Shown: positions 11,341 through 24,671, numbered from the stretch's first letter. The stretch is 64,000 nucleotides of DNA from Mercurialis annua (GCF_937616625.2 NC_065576.1:8806501-8870500); one strand, 5' to 3'. The notes: generated by a model not told the origin, from the sequence alone. Made by a program: numbers and translations.

Positions 11341-11599
11341 CGGAAATAAAAAAATTAGCGACAAAATTCAAATAAAAAAAAGTTATTTTCAGTTGTTTTG
11401 AAAGGCGGTTTTTTATTTCAAGAGTTGCAATTAATTATTTTCCTTGCCCGGCTTTGGAATTTTTCAAACATCCGAATTGTATTGATTTACTTTGTATTTT
11501 ATCTCTCTTCTCAAAACTGTAACAATAAATGTGTGAGGCAAACTCTAAATACCAAATATAACCTCCAAATAATAGGGGTCAAGATCGGCCAGTTAGGAA

Positions 11600-11785
11600 A
11601 TAAGTTTCATCGTTGCAAGGGAAACAGCCTGAATCACCGGCTAAGGTCCTTAAATGGTCACTCAGTGATAAAGGAGGTAGTGGTGCAGAGAGAACCAAAA
11701 GGTTTACCTAGAACAGCCACCCCTAAAAGAGAGCGTAATATATAGCTCACTGTTCGAGCGCTCTTGCCCTGAAAATAAACAGGAT
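11600..11785 (+). pseudogene. Decayed organellar large-subunit rRNA fragment
   Basis: The stretch contains GGGAAACAGCC, CACCGGCTAAGGTCC, CACTCAGTGATAAAGGAGGT, GTGGTGCAGAGA, AACAGCCACCC, GAGCGTAATA, AGCTCACTG and TCGAGCGCTCTTGC. These come in the order found in domain II of bacterial-type 23S rRNA. The copy carries several changes and small indels, and its ends run into AT-rich nuclear sequence. It is an old nuclear insert of plastid or mitochondrial DNA, not a working rRNA. I cannot decide between the two organelles by eye. Confidence 0.85.
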
Positions 11786-12575
11786 TGACAACTTTTGTAG
11801 CTATATAATATAAGAGCATACTATTTTGAAGCACCTCACTTATGTCATAATTTACACTTTCATCCCTTCTATTTGAAAAACAAATAATATAGTCTTTTAT
11901 TTATTTTTTCGTCAACAAAGTTCTTACATCAATTTTTAGTGTAGGCCAACTCATTCAAAGGACTAAATCAAAAAAAAAATTTGATTTAAGTTTTAAATTT
12001 ATATTATTAATATATCTAAAAAAAATCATGTTATTGTGAGATTTTGTAAGTTCACAACTTATATTTAATTTTTAATATATATTTATCTTTTGATTTTTTG
12101 AAAAAAATATTTTATTTAAGTTATAAATTTTTATTAGTTTAAAAAATTAAATGAAGTTAAAAAAATTAGAAAAAATTAATGAAAAAGAGTAAGTATTAAA
12201 CAAATTGAATTTATTAAGCTATTAAATTTCATAAAATTAAATTTTTTATTTATATTTGTATCAAAAATAAGTTTAATGATTAAATTAAAATTAAAATTTT
12301 TAGTTATGTTCTTAAACTCAATTGACTAACAACAAAAATAGACGGGAAGACTAAATCGCATGATGAAAAAGAAGACCATATCGTTTGATGTTCAAACCGA
12401 ATGAACGAAAGTGTAAATTAGAATACATGTGAGAAGATTCAAAATAATTTATTCTTAATGTAATCATTATTCACATTCATGAAAAAAAAATCATTATTCA
12501 TCGAATAATATATGAAATAGAAAAACCTAAAATCGATGAAAATAAATTGGGCAACCAGAACCAAAACATGTCTTC
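11786..12575. other. Upstream region of CER1 copy 2
   Basis: AT-rich sequence between the rRNA relic and the promoter of CER1 copy 2. I see no other gene. Any cis elements here cannot be named from sequence alone. Confidence 0.4.
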
Positions 12576-12585
12576 TATATAAATA
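12576..12585 (+). promoter_or_regulatory. TATA box of CER1 copy 2
   Basis: TATATAAATA lies 88 bp before the ATG at 12673. This is a suitable distance for a plant core promoter with a leader of about 50-60 nt. No other good TATA box lies closer to the start codon. Confidence 0.7.
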
Positions 12586-12672
12586 AGGTAAAGCCCCTCC
12601 CAAAATGAACTCACACACATGAAAGAAAGAGATTTTGATCAAAAATAAAATAAAAGAGAAAGATAAGTCATT

Positions 12673-15600
12673 ATGGCTACAAAACCAGGAGTCCTCACTG
12701 ACTGGCCATGGAAATCTCTTGGAAACTTCAAGGTATATATCCACCAAGTATAGGGGAAAAAAATATTTATTCAGATGGGCAAATGTTTTTTTTTTTCCGA
12801 GTTATACGCTGTTCGACTATTATTTAGACTAAACTAGGCTCCATTGTTTTGAAAAAGTTATGCAGTCATTTTTAAAGAATTATTCAGCACACGTCGGTAT
12901 CAAATATTTTAAAATCGGAATGCGGCGGCTGTCCCATTTTGCGCCATCCTAGTTCCGCCATAGTAATCCGTCAATTGATTATTCATATGCAATGCATGTA
13001 AAGATTAATGATTTTGTTTTTGCAGTATATGATTCTGGCTCCATGGGTGGTTCATAGCATATACTCATTCATAGTAAGAAGTGAAAATGAGAGGGATTTC
13101 ACAAACTTCCTCATATTCCCATCTATTCTTTTTAGATTCTTACATAACCAGATTTGGATTTCTGTTTCTCGTTATCAAACTGCTAAAGGCAACAAAAGGA
13201 TCGTTGATAAGCCCATTGAGTTTCACCAAGTTGACAGAGAAACCAACTGGTTTGTATATATAACTCAACCTAGTTATTTAGGGTTTGTTAATTACCTAAG
13301 TTTCCACCTACTATATGATATCCATATTTTAGTTTCTATTTTTATATGTGGTTGGACTTTATTATTTCCATATAAAGTATACTATCAATTGTTAATCAAC
13401 TTCAATTATAGACCATCTCGGATTTCACGTTCACGTTCACATTCACATTCACATATCGATGGCAATGGAGAGGTGATTTTCCGATCCCATGGGAACCCGC
13501 CCCTAATGGAACGGAAAGTTCCTACCAATTGCCTCAATGGATACGGAAATGGGGGGAGATTATTCCGGAGATTATAAAATCAAATTAACTTATTAAAACT
13601 AATTGAAAAAGCATAATAAAACTTAAATAGAACTAAATTTAAATTAAATAATTATTTTAATGAACTTCATAATATTAATTTAATTTTTTTTTAATTAATT
13701 CACATTTTATCTCGGGATTTTATTATTCTGAAAAACAACTCGTCCCAAATTTTTAAACTCTGCAATTCTTCACTCCCGCTACCATCCTCTCGCACTCCGA
13801 ACACCACGAAGAGCAAATCCGTCTTCTCCAAGACAAATCTGCTGCAAATTCATCTTCTCCATGCTTGGAGAAAACAAATCTTCTCTTCGTGATAGTCGGA
13901 GTGAAGAATTGCAGAGTAGTAGTTAGAATGGTGGTCAGAGTGCGAGATGACGGTAGCGGGAGTGAAAAATTGCAAATTCTCAAATTTTGGGACGAATTTT
14001 ATTTCGCAATAATAAAATCTCGAGATAAAATAAAAATTAATTAAAAAATTAAATTAATATTAAAAATTTATTTAATTTAAATTTAACTTTATTTAAATTA
14101 ATTACGATTTTAAATTAGTTTTAATAAGTTAACTTAATTTTATAATAATATATATAGATTTTATATTAATATAATTAGTTGATTTGATTTAAAGATTGAA
14201 TTTAATTTTGGCTGGATTTATTTTATGGTTGGCCATGTGATTTGGTTGGATTATGAGAATTGTCACGTCAGCAATTCGCTGAGTTGGCAGAGACGTGGTT
14301 GACATGTTGTCAAAAACTCTGTTCGATTCAAAAAAAAAACAATGGCTAAAAAGGTACCAAAAAATGCTAAAACGGGTTAAATGGGCTGATTATTAAGTTT
14401 GGATATGACTGACAAAATCCGTAAAAGTTTGTTATTTTTTTGGTGACTAAGCCTTTTTTAAAAAAGGCAAGGGTATTTTATATCACAATTTTGTCCAATT
14501 TATCAAATATATGTCTAATTTAGAAAATTGATAGATCAAAGTGATCAAATCAATTTTTAGATATATATTTGATAAAATGATCAAAATTGTGCATATAAAA
14601 AGATATTTCGCCTTAAAACAGTTGCACATTCGATTATCATAAAAGCATATAACTAAACTAATTTCGAAAAATTAGATAAAGTTTAAGCGAGTTGGGCGAA
14701 TTGAAGTAGGTTTACTGTTTGGTTGAATTTTAGCTTAAAATTTAACATGAAATGAAATGAATATTAGAGTATAATTCTTGGGGACTTAAACATCAATTTG
14801 TTTTTGAATTTGTTCCATGGAGTTCATTAATTTTTATCAATTAATCTATGCTTCTTTCAAATAAATTAAAAGATAGCAGACCAAGTATAAATTGTGTGAA
14901 TTTACAGGGATGACCAGATAATAATGTACGGAATACTGACGTATTGTGGGATTATGTTAGTTCCATGGTCATCAAAGATTCCAATATGGAGAACAGATGG
15001 AATAGTATTAACAATGCTACTTCATGCTGGTCCTGTCGAGTTTCTCTATTACTGGTTCCATAGAGCTCTTCATCACCATTACCTCTATTCTCGTTATCAT
15101 TCTCATCATCATTCCTCTATTGTCACTCAGCCGATTACATGTAAGCGTCAATTTTCTATACTGAAACCGACAAATCGATCCGACTACTGCTCGTCTGGGC
15201 ACTTACCAAGACGGAATTTATTTCGGATATTTTTAATTATTGTTTAATTAGTCGCCGGAAAATATGGTGGCTTGCAAAAAAGGATGGTCAGAAAATAGTG
15301 TTGAGTTAGAGTGTTATGAGTTAAATTATTTTTTACTTTTTTAATTTATAATTAAAACTCTATATTAAAAAAATACAAAAAAATTCTCTATATTCTCAGT
15401 TAATATTAATTTGATATATATAATATTAATTTGATATATATAGTTTTTTCTTTTTTTTAATTATTATGAATTAACTTAAAATGTTAAAAAAAGTTTGGAC
15501 CATTTTAAATTTTTTGCAATCAAAAACCACTTCACTCTCTTGGGTGAGAGTAGGAGGGGGGGTTTTTGACCCGATTTTGCCAAATTTAAGGTAAAAGTGA

Positions 15601-18600
15601 TTATTGTTTACTAATTTTGATGTTTTTAATACTTTGTGCGAAGTTGAGGGGGTAAAGTGATCCTTTGTTCATTAAGAAATTGGACCGAAGACAATACAAT
15701 CAAAACACCAGAGATTGATTCGATTTATTTTAAAACTAAAAGTTCGATGGAATCGGGTTGGATATGTCGAACAGGTGATTGACCCAATAGAATCGGCAAC
15801 GATTCGACCGATTAAATTCTTATCTATATTTAGATTTTATTTCTAAAGAATATAATCGGTTCAGCCACCAATTCGATTTTTAAAACAACGCACATAAGCA
15901 CCATATTTTTTTTTGATGTACTAATACTATGTTTGCGTTTCAGCTGTAATCCATCCATTCGCTGAAGTGATGGTGTATTTAATGCTTTTTGCAATACCAC
16001 CATCAGCTGCGATATTGAGTGGAAGAGCCTCACTGGTAGCTCTTTTTGGTTACCTGTTTTATGTTGATTTTATGAACAATATGGGACATTGCAATTTTGA
16101 GATCATCCCACAATTCACCTTCTCTATATTTCCTCCTCTCAAATACATCATCTACACACCCTCGTAAGTCATATATATATCATCATTAACTATTTTATTT
16201 TATGCTCATAATATTAAATTGAGTTCTAATTAAAATTGAAGTGGTTTCACAAATTGTGATATTTTTGAATTTAGACATTAGTCTTAATAATGGTCAAATG
16301 TATAATTTCGACTCTCATGTTCAGTTTAATTTTTAACTTAAATCTTAATAATTTTGTTTTATTTTAAAGTGAAACGCAAGTTTCTATAATGATATGGATT
16401 ACTCTTTAACAGTTTTTTTAATATTATCTCTGCTCATGCGGTGACACATACGTGAAATTTTATAAAATAAGTACATGAATGGTTTATTTTGATTTGGAAA
16501 CTGAATATTACTATAAAAATATATAAATTGGAATTAATATCATATGTATGCCACGCAATATTCTCCACTTCAACATGAGTAACGGCGAAAAGGAGAATTC
16601 ATTTTGTCATTTTTTTTTTGGTACAAAAGAAGAGGCAAAAGCCTAAAACAAACAGCCACTAATTGGGCACGTTGCGATCATACGAGATGCCTTGAGCATC
16701 ATGATTAAGCCATTGCAGCAGACTAGGAGGCGGGGCATTATGCCAATCAATACCAACTGTGTTATCCGACATTAGAGAAGCTAGGTGATCCGCTGCTCTA
16801 TTCCCCTCCCTGTAAACATGGAAAATTTGAACCTTCCAGTTCCTTTTTAACAGATCCTTTATGGCAGCAAGCAGATTAGAATAGCCCGCTGCTTCATCCG
16901 AACCCGAAATGATCTTCTCCACAACCTGCTTGTTATCGACTTCCAAAACCACCTTAGCAGCTCCCAGCTTCCATCCTAGAAGCAGACCATAATAAACGCC
17001 TCTAAACTCGGCCCCAATAACAGAGTCAACTCCACAACACAACGCAAAACTCCCAAGCCATTTACCTGTCTCATCCCTTGCTAGACCTCCAGCTTTAGCA
17101 ACACCACTAGAGTGATTAAAAGAGCCGTCCGTATTTATCTTGATCCATCCCGTAGGCGGATAACTCCAACCAATAGAGACGTTCATATACTCTCTTTGCA
17201 CAGCTCCTTGATTCTTCCTGCTATCCATCGCCACTAAAATATACTGCATCTTATTCTGAATCTCATTTAGAACTGTAGCAATCGGGACAATGCTTTCGTC
17301 AAAAATCACTCGGTTCCTCCAGTTCCAAATACTCCACAATGTAACTCCGAAAAGGCAAACCCAATCGTTTTTTCCATTGCCGTTGAAAGTACCCAACAAA
17401 TTCATCTCCAGCCAATCTTTCAGCTGCATTGAAAAGAAAACGTTGCTTCTCTCCGATATAAGAATTCTTCTCCAAAGCATTTTAGAATTGTCATTTTTAA
17501 ATAACGTTAGTTACTACTTTCAACAAATAAAACCATTAAGATCCACACTAACACATGTATAATGTAAATGTTGTGAACAGGTATCATTCACTGCATCACA
17601 CACAATTTCGGACTAATTATTCATTATTCATGCCATTTTATGACTACATCTACGATACTATTGACAAATCAAGCGACTCTTTGTATGAAACTTCACTTGA
17701 AAAGCCTCAAGAATTCCCAACTCTTGTTCATTTAACCCACTTCACAACTCCTGCCTCCATTTACCATCTCCGGCTAGGGTTTGCATCCTTCGCTTCGAGG
17801 CCGTTAACTTGTACTCCAAGCTATGTCGCCATTTTGAGCCCGTTTACTTACTTATTTATGGTATTAGCAAGCTTCTTTGGCCGCGTCTTCGTCTCCGAGA
17901 GGAACATCCTCAACAATGTTGTATCACAAACTTGGATCATTCCAAGATACAAAACACAGGTTATTTAATTTCACATTCATATAAGTTTTATTAGCAGCAA
18001 TATGTCAATTTAATAAATATACATTTATGTAATAATTTTAATATTTTTAACGGTAAATATTCTTAACGCCACTTATAGTATTCGTAGTAGTGAATACTTA
18101 TATAAAATGTGTTATTATTATATTGTATATACACAAATTTAACAAATAAATAATATCTCATTTGATTTTGTAGTACTTACGAAAACGGGAAAGCAGAGTT
18201 AACAACCGATATATTGAAGAAGCTATACTGGAAGCAGATGCAATGGGCTGTAAAGTGCTGAGCTTTGGGCTTCTAAATCAGGCAAGTATACATATATTTT
18301 CTTTATAAATTGACGGCAAGTGTTATAGCGTTGTAACTCAAATGGTATAAGCATTAGCAATTCCTCTAACAAGATCGTGGATTCAATTCCTCTAACAAGC
18401 GTTTTCCCCTCTTTCATTCTCAAATGTATATTGTGTCATTTTAAAGCTTTAATCACTAAAATTTATAATTTTTTTTTTCTAATATTTACGAATTTTCCAG
18501 TCCTTCTTTAAATGACTTGCTTGGTAGTGTAGGGAGAAGAACTGAATAGATATGGAGAAGTGTTTGTGGAAAAACATCCAAAGCTGAAGCTAAAATTGGT

Positions 18601-19527
18601 GGATGGGAGTAGCTTAGCTGCAGCTGTTGTCATCAATAGTATTCCCAAAGGCACCGCCCAAATACTCATCGGAGGCAAATTAACCAAAGTTGCAAAAGCG
18701 GTTGCTTCTGCTTTATGCAACAAGGGCATCCAGGTGCATATTAATCTTCTTTTGACCAACAATAATTAACTAAAAGTACAAAATCTTTTTAGTTATATTT
18801 TTTTTACTATTTAAGCCTTTTTAAACGGTGCAAAAAAACCGTTTAAATTTTTCAAAAAAATATTCACAGAGACCATGCATTTTGATTTATTTCTTTGCCA
18901 CTTAGCTCCTCATGTTGTTAGTAATTTTCTATGGGTTTTATACAAGCATGGGGTTTTGTACATCATTTAAAAATGTTAAAGGCCCAAATAATAAGAAAAT
19001 AACTAGAAGGACCTATGTGCTTTTTGTAAAGAATTTAAAGGATTTTTGTACAGTTTCTAGAAAATAAGAAGGTTTTTATTTTGGATAAAACTAATCAAGT
19101 GTTCTGCTTAGTAGATTGTTGTGTTAAATGAAGAGGAACATAGACTTCAAACTGAACTTGTGGACATATCAAAACAATATGAGCAAAAGGTATAATTCTG
19201 CTTTGTTTTTTTCAAATGTTAAAATTTTCATTGATAATAATAAAAATGAACAATTAAAGGCATGTAATGCGAGCATCTAATATGTTGCAGATATGGTTGA
19301 TCGGAGATGATGTAACCGAAAATGAACAATTAAAGGCTCCTAAAGGAACATTGTTTATACCTTTCACACAGTTTCCTCCTAAAAGAGTTCGCAAAGACTG
19401 TTTCTACCATGTCACACCAGCCATGCTAACTCCTCATTCTCTTCAGAATTTGGATTCCTGTGAGGTTAGTGAACTACATTTGTTATTTCCTAATTGGTTT
19501 TATTATTTTATTAAGGATAAATTATAA
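12673..19527 (+). CDS. CER1: CER1-like alkane-forming enzyme, copy 2 (last exon missing)
   Basis: Exons: 12673-12732, 13026-13249, 14908-15140, 15944-16163, 17581-17959, 18174-18281, 18533-18733, 19115-19189 and 19291-19464. They join in frame into 558 residues beginning MATKPGVLTDWPW. Exon 3 carries HRALHHH and YHSHHH and exon 5 YHSLHHTQF, the histidine boxes of the fatty acid hydroxylase fold. Exons 6-9 encode most of the Wax2 domain. Intron 6 starts GC (18282). The family, and copy 1, end with a further exon of about 54 residues. No such exon is found before 22.3 kb. Reading through the last donor adds 20 unrelated residues and a stop at 19525-19527. Relative to copy 1, exon 6 has W-to-R and AI-to-VN changes. 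The gene may be a recent pseudogene or encode a shortened protein. Introns 2, 3, 4 and 7 hold repeats. Confidence 0.9.
13573..14144. mobile_element. Foldback/MITE element in intron 2 of CER1 copy 2
   Basis: The two halves are long inverted copies. TATAAAATCAAATTAACTTA at the left end mirrors the right end, TAAGTTAACTTAATTTTATA. Inside, TTTTATCTCGGGATTTTATT and TTCACTCCCGCTACC are mirrored by AATAAAATCTCGAGATAAAA and GGTAGCGGGAGTGAA. The middle carries GAAGAGCAAATC-type sequence, also inverted. Arms of over 200 bp could form a large hairpin in the pre-mRNA. The target duplication is probably TA, but it is ambiguous. Confidence 0.75.
15485..15671 (+). repeat. Dispersed repeat B, copy 1 (intron 3 of CER1 copy 2)
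   Basis: It shares with 28565-28786 the order GGACCATTTTAAA, AAAAACCAC, CACTCTCTTGGGTGAGAGT, GGTAAAAGTGAT, TACTTTGTGC and GGGGTAAAGTGAT. The copies are in the same orientation and about 80% alike by eye. No coding sequence is seen and the element class is unknown. Confidence 0.65.
16615..17487 (-). mobile_element. 5'-truncated LINE with RNase H domain, in intron 4 of CER1 copy 2
   Basis: The minus-strand frame 17480-16659 encodes 273 residues. After the end of a zf-RVT region (TLWSIWNWRNRVIFD) comes an RNase H domain (RVT_3) with its acidic residues in NTDGS, GAEFRG, LEVDNK and NRAADHLA. A T-run at 16610-16619 is the A-tail. The 11-bp duplication TTGTCATTTTT at 16604-16614 and 17488-17498 marks target-primed insertion. 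The reading frame is open but lacks endonuclease and reverse transcriptase. It lies antisense to the host gene. CER1 copy 1 shows no LINE just before its exon 5. Confidence 0.92.
18787..19060. repeat. Family A repeat, member 4 (intron 7 of CER1 copy 2)
   Basis: It contains TTTTTAAACGGTGCAAAAAA, CCACTTAGCTCCTCATGTTG and AAAATGTTAAAGGCCCAAAT, in the order seen in intron 7 of copy 1. It lacks the hAT MITE that splits the copy 1 version. Confidence 0.65.
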
Positions 19528-19769
19528 CATTAGTGTTTGTTTTAAGTTTTCTATTTTGGTGTCTGAATTTTGATTTTCATTTCAGCATTTTAACTTTTAA
19601 ATTTTTTATAAATGAGTGTATTTATCTATTTTCTTATCATCAGAATGCTAACAAAGCTAAAAAAAAAAATTAAAGTTTACAAAGCCACTTAACTTTTTGT
19701 GTTTTTAGTTATTTTTGTGATTTTTTTTTTCAAGAGTGGAAATTTATTTGCACCATTTAAAAACATTAA

Positions 19770-19870
19770 TGTGAAACCCTAAGGCGCAAATGAGTTGATA
19801 AGGCGCTCTCCTGACTTAAGTGAGGTCGCGGTTTCGAACAGTACTCAGGTCGCGATTAATCTTTTCGAAA
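19770..19870 (+). repeat. Breakpoint with SINE-like sequence after CER1 copy 2
   Basis: Copy 2 stays alignable with intron 9 of copy 1 up to about 19769 (CACCATTTAAAAA), then changes to AAACCCTAAGGCGC, GTTGATAAGGCGCTC and GGTCGCGGTTTCGAAC. The last parts loosely resemble the A and B boxes of a tRNA-derived SINE, but the B box has an extra T. The SINE reading is tentative. The loss of colinearity is clear. Confidence 0.4.
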
Positions 19871-21670
<1,800 letters not shown>

Positions 21671-22315
21671 GGACACTTTATATTCCAATCTTTTAATTTC
21701 TATATTTTACAGTTCAACGATATTATTTGGTGTCATTTATCTATAAAAAACGGTTAAACAAATTATATTGTTTGATGAAGAAAAATATTTTTAAATCAAA
21801 AAAACCACAATATGGAATGCCAAATTTAAAAACATATTTAACTATCTAAAAGAGGTGCAAAATAAGACTTTATTTGCAAATACCACTAATGTTTTGGTTA
21901 GTATGAAAGTTAAAATGATTAATTACTTATTCTAGAAAGAGAAATTATTTGTCTATATTTATTTATGATACATTACTTTTAAAGTAAATTGTGAATTGGG
22001 ATTTATGAAATTAATGTAGGTAAAACAATCTCATAAATTAGAGGTTCACATGTGAATTTTTTCTTTCTCTAATTACATGAAAAATAATTAAGATAAAAAG
22101 TAGAGAATATAGAACATTACTATTTTATTTTATTTTTGTAATTTTCCATATTTTTAATCTTGATGACATACAATGACTATAAATTTGAATACACTTGAAA
22201 AAAAAAAATTCTCTACTAAGCTTTCCTGGATTCTAAAATAATCAACCATTGTTCCTTTGCCAATGGCATTATGGTAAATTCCGTCCAAAAAACAAAAAAA
22301 AAAACAAAAATTACA
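21671..22315. other. AT-rich spacer downstream of the minus-strand membrane protein gene
   Basis: Probably includes the 3' untranslated region of the gene at 22316-23644. No other feature is seen. Confidence 0.35.
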
Positions 22316-23644
22316 CTAATTCTTTTTCCCTTCTTCACCACCCTCTTCCAAGTAAGCTTTCTTTCTCCTATCAAATTTAGAAAGCAAACAAATCACAAGA
22401 AAACAAGTGGCATAAATCCCATGAACCTTCCAATTAGTCTTAGGAGGTTGATGCAAAACCACCCTATGGAAAACCGCCACGTAGAAATGAAGCCCAACAG
22501 CAAAGCCCACAACAATCTGGCCCAAGCCCAACAACTTAGAGCCCAGCCCAGATTCAGTAGAGAAAACAAGAATAAAATACATCAAAAGCAACAAAAGATA
22601 CAAAACATACCCTAAAGTTTGCAAAACCATTAAACAAACATAAGTAGACTGTGAAGTAGCATAGAAAAACTTCAATGGCTCAAGCCCAGTAACCAGTGAA
22701 GAAACACACAGTATTGAGAAGTAAATTGAGAGGTAAACTTGGATAAAAATGACAATCTTTTGGACAGAAAAATAGGCTTTGATTCTGTTAAATACTAAAG
22801 AAACTAAAAGAAGTGGGATTGTAATGAAAGCAAAGGACACAACAGTGGCTGTAATGGATGCATATTTAGTACCAACTATTGGTTTAAAGCCTCTGGTCAT
22901 TTCTTTGTTAGCTTTTGTAAGGTATTTTTGAGAAGTTATTGAGATTCTCTCAAGATCAGGTATTAAAGATTGCTGGAATTTCGATGGGAGATCCCTAAAC
23001 TCAGCTACCAAGTCATCTTCCATGTCGGGATCAATCCGTTTCGTTGATTTCGGTGGCGTTTTCGTATTGGTATCGGGTTTTTTCTCATTGGTTTTCTGGT
23101 TCTTGGTTTGAGATTCAGACAATTGAGTGTTTTTAAGGATTAGGGTATCTTTGTTGGAGATTGGTTTGGTTGTTTTGTTGCTGGGTGAGGGTGATTTGAG
23201 TAGATCTGACATTTTCTTGATGGATTTGCTGGCTGAGTTATTAGATTTCGAAGTGGAGTTAAGCTTTTTGATAAGCTGATGAGAAGTAGAGTTGAGTTTT
23301 TTGAGTTCAAATTTGGTTGAGTTTGAAGAAAGTTTGGTTTTGTTGGTCTTGAGTAATGAATTAGTATCCTTAATAAGCTTGATGGTTTGGTTTTTAGCAG
23401 AAAGATTGGGTTTGGTAAGCTTGGTTTGGTTCTTGGTAGTTAAAAGATTGGAAATTTTCTTCTTGGGTGATGGTGATTGGACTTCATCTTCTTCATTTAC
23501 TTCTAAGAATCTCCTTGAACCTAGAAAATGTTTGCTTTGAAGAGAGGAAGAATCTGAAGAAGCAGAGGAAAAAAGAAGAAAACTAAGCAGAAATAAGACA
23601 AGATACAGCAAGAGTAGCTTACTTGAAGAGGATAGTGGAGCCAT
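22316..23644 (-). CDS. Predicted secretory-pathway or membrane protein of unknown function
   Basis: A single-exon gene of 442 residues. The start at 23644 is preferred because MAPLSSSSKLLLLYLVLFLL is a typical signal peptide or anchor. An in-frame ATG at 23695 would put 17 residues before it. Residues about 50-230 are rich in Ser, Lys, Asn and Thr (for example SPSPKKK and the TKP/NQT repeats) and look disordered, with many possible N-glycosylation sites. Then come an acidic stretch (DPDMEDDLVAEF), a possible helix, and a C-terminal part with five or six hydrophobic segments (starting YASITATVVSFAFITIPLLL), ending in a charged tail (FDRRKKAYLEEGGEEGKKN). I do not recognise a named family. It resembles plant-specific transmembrane proteins of unknown function. 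No stops or frameshifts are seen. Confidence 0.85.
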   Translation of the reverse strand: MAPLSSSSKLLLLYLVLFLLSFLLFSSASSDSSSLQSKHFLGSRRFLEVNEEDEVQSPSPKKKISNLLTTKNQTKLTKPNLSAKNQTIKLIKDTNSLLKTNKTKLSSNSTKFELKKLNSTSHQLIKKLNSTSKSNNSASKSIKKMSDLLKSPSPSNKTTKPISNKDTLILKNTQLSESQTKNQKTNEKKPDTNTKTPPKSTKRIDPDMEDDLVAEFRDLPSKFQQSLIPDLERISITSQKYLTKANKEMTRGFKPIVGTKYASITATVVSFAFITIPLLLVSLVFNRIKAYFSVQKIVIFIQVYLSIYFSILCVSSLVTGLEPLKFFYATSQSTYVCLMVLQTLGYVLYLLLLLMYFILVFSTESGLGSKLLGLGQIVVGFAVGLHFYVAVFHRVVLHQPPKTNWKVHGIYATCFLVICLLSKFDRRKKAYLEEGGEEGKKN

Positions 23645-23960
23645 TTTTATGAAATGTGGAGCTTGATTAGAGGGATTTATAAATGTTGGATCCAATCAAA
23701 TCTTTGTTAAATTTAGAGAGTGGGAGAGAGCATGAAAGAATGGAGTTTTTGAATGAGAAAGTAGTAGAGAAGATGAGATGAGATGGGTCACATGGAGCAA
23801 GTAGGGCTTATAATAAATAACGCGGTTTTTTAATGCTTTCTCGCAATAATATATGAGCAAAGGATTAATTGGTTAAATTTATAACTCGAGATTAAATAAC
23901 TCATTTTCAGTCATATTGACTAGTTAATGACAATATTATTTTTAGGTTAATTATAAATAA
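23645..23960 (-). promoter_or_regulatory. Upstream region of the membrane protein gene
   Basis: On the minus strand this is the 5' flank. I see no certain TATA box. It includes GAGAAGATGAGATGAGATGG and short purine-rich stretches that may be leader sequence. Confidence 0.3.
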
Positions 23961-23962
23961 TA

Positions 23963-24257
23963 CTCCCTCCGTCTCACTCTAATTGACAAAATAACTATAT
24001 TTCAATAACCAAGACAAACTAATAAATGATATAGAAAATTATTTATATACCCTTATATTGATAGTGGAGCTAATTAATGCTATTAGTATATTAGTCAAAT
24101 TTTCATTAAATACTCATAATTTTACATAAAAGACATGGTTTTAAATGAGGGTAAAGATGAAAAATTAAAGAATAAAATTATAGTTATGTTAGTTTTGTTA
24201 ATTGGAATGGGACACCAAAAACTTCATATTTTATCAATTAGAGTGGGACGGAGGGAG
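23963..24257. mobile_element. Stowaway-type MITE (Tc1/mariner)
   Basis: The ends are CTCCCTCCGTCTCACTCTAA and TTAGAGTGGGACGGAGGGAG, inverted copies with few changes. Both are flanked by TA (23961-23962 and 24258-24259). Terminus and TA target are the hallmark of plant Stowaway elements. The interior is AT-rich and non-coding. Confidence 0.93.
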
Positions 24258-24360
24258 TAATATTAATTTTGAAGTTAATTAAGAATAAATTGGATCTTTT
24301 CGAGTCATGAAATGGTTCATATTGTGCAACCGTACTTAATTATTCTAAAAATATATAATA

Positions 24361-24671
24361 AAATTAATTATATAATAAAATCATGACCTTTGCACCAAAT
24401 TTCAAGAATAACATGAAATTTAAAACGTGTCAATCACACCTTTCATTTATTTTTAAAAATAACATCGGCGATTTTTAGTGATATTTTTGCTGACGTGGCA
24501 TGACACGTGACATCTCCATAGGGTGTCCAATTCAGCAAATTTTTACCGAAAAATATGTTCATAATGAAATTGAAAAATAAATAAAATGTAGTTCCTGTGA
24601 TTGACACGTTTTGAAGTTTATTTATTTTTAAAAGTTGTTGTAAAAGTTATGATTTTATAATGTATTAACCC
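24361..24671. repeat. Foldback MITE with long inverted arms
   Basis: ATAAAATCATGACCTTTGCA and AAAACGTGTCAATCACA in the left half mirror TGTGATTGACACGTTTT and AAAAGTTATGATTTTAT in the right half. The right end reads GTATTAACCCC, like the GGGTTAAT-ended MITEs elsewhere in the window. No target duplication was found. Confidence 0.6.

Noticed and set aside
11398..11745. Plus-strand open frame of 115 codons
   Set aside because: Its second half is the organellar rRNA relic read as protein, so it is not a gene.
13008..13577. A single 189-codon plus-strand frame spanning CER1 copy 2 exon 2 and on into intron 2
   Set aside because: Conservation with the family stops at 13249, where a donor follows. 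The rest is intron sequence without similarity.
19790..19870. Functional tRNA gene
   Set aside because: Only loose A-box and B-box similarity. No acceptor stem or anticodon arm can be formed.
22271..22615. Plus-strand open frame of 114 codons
   Set aside because: It lies antisense within the end of the membrane protein gene, with no features of its own.
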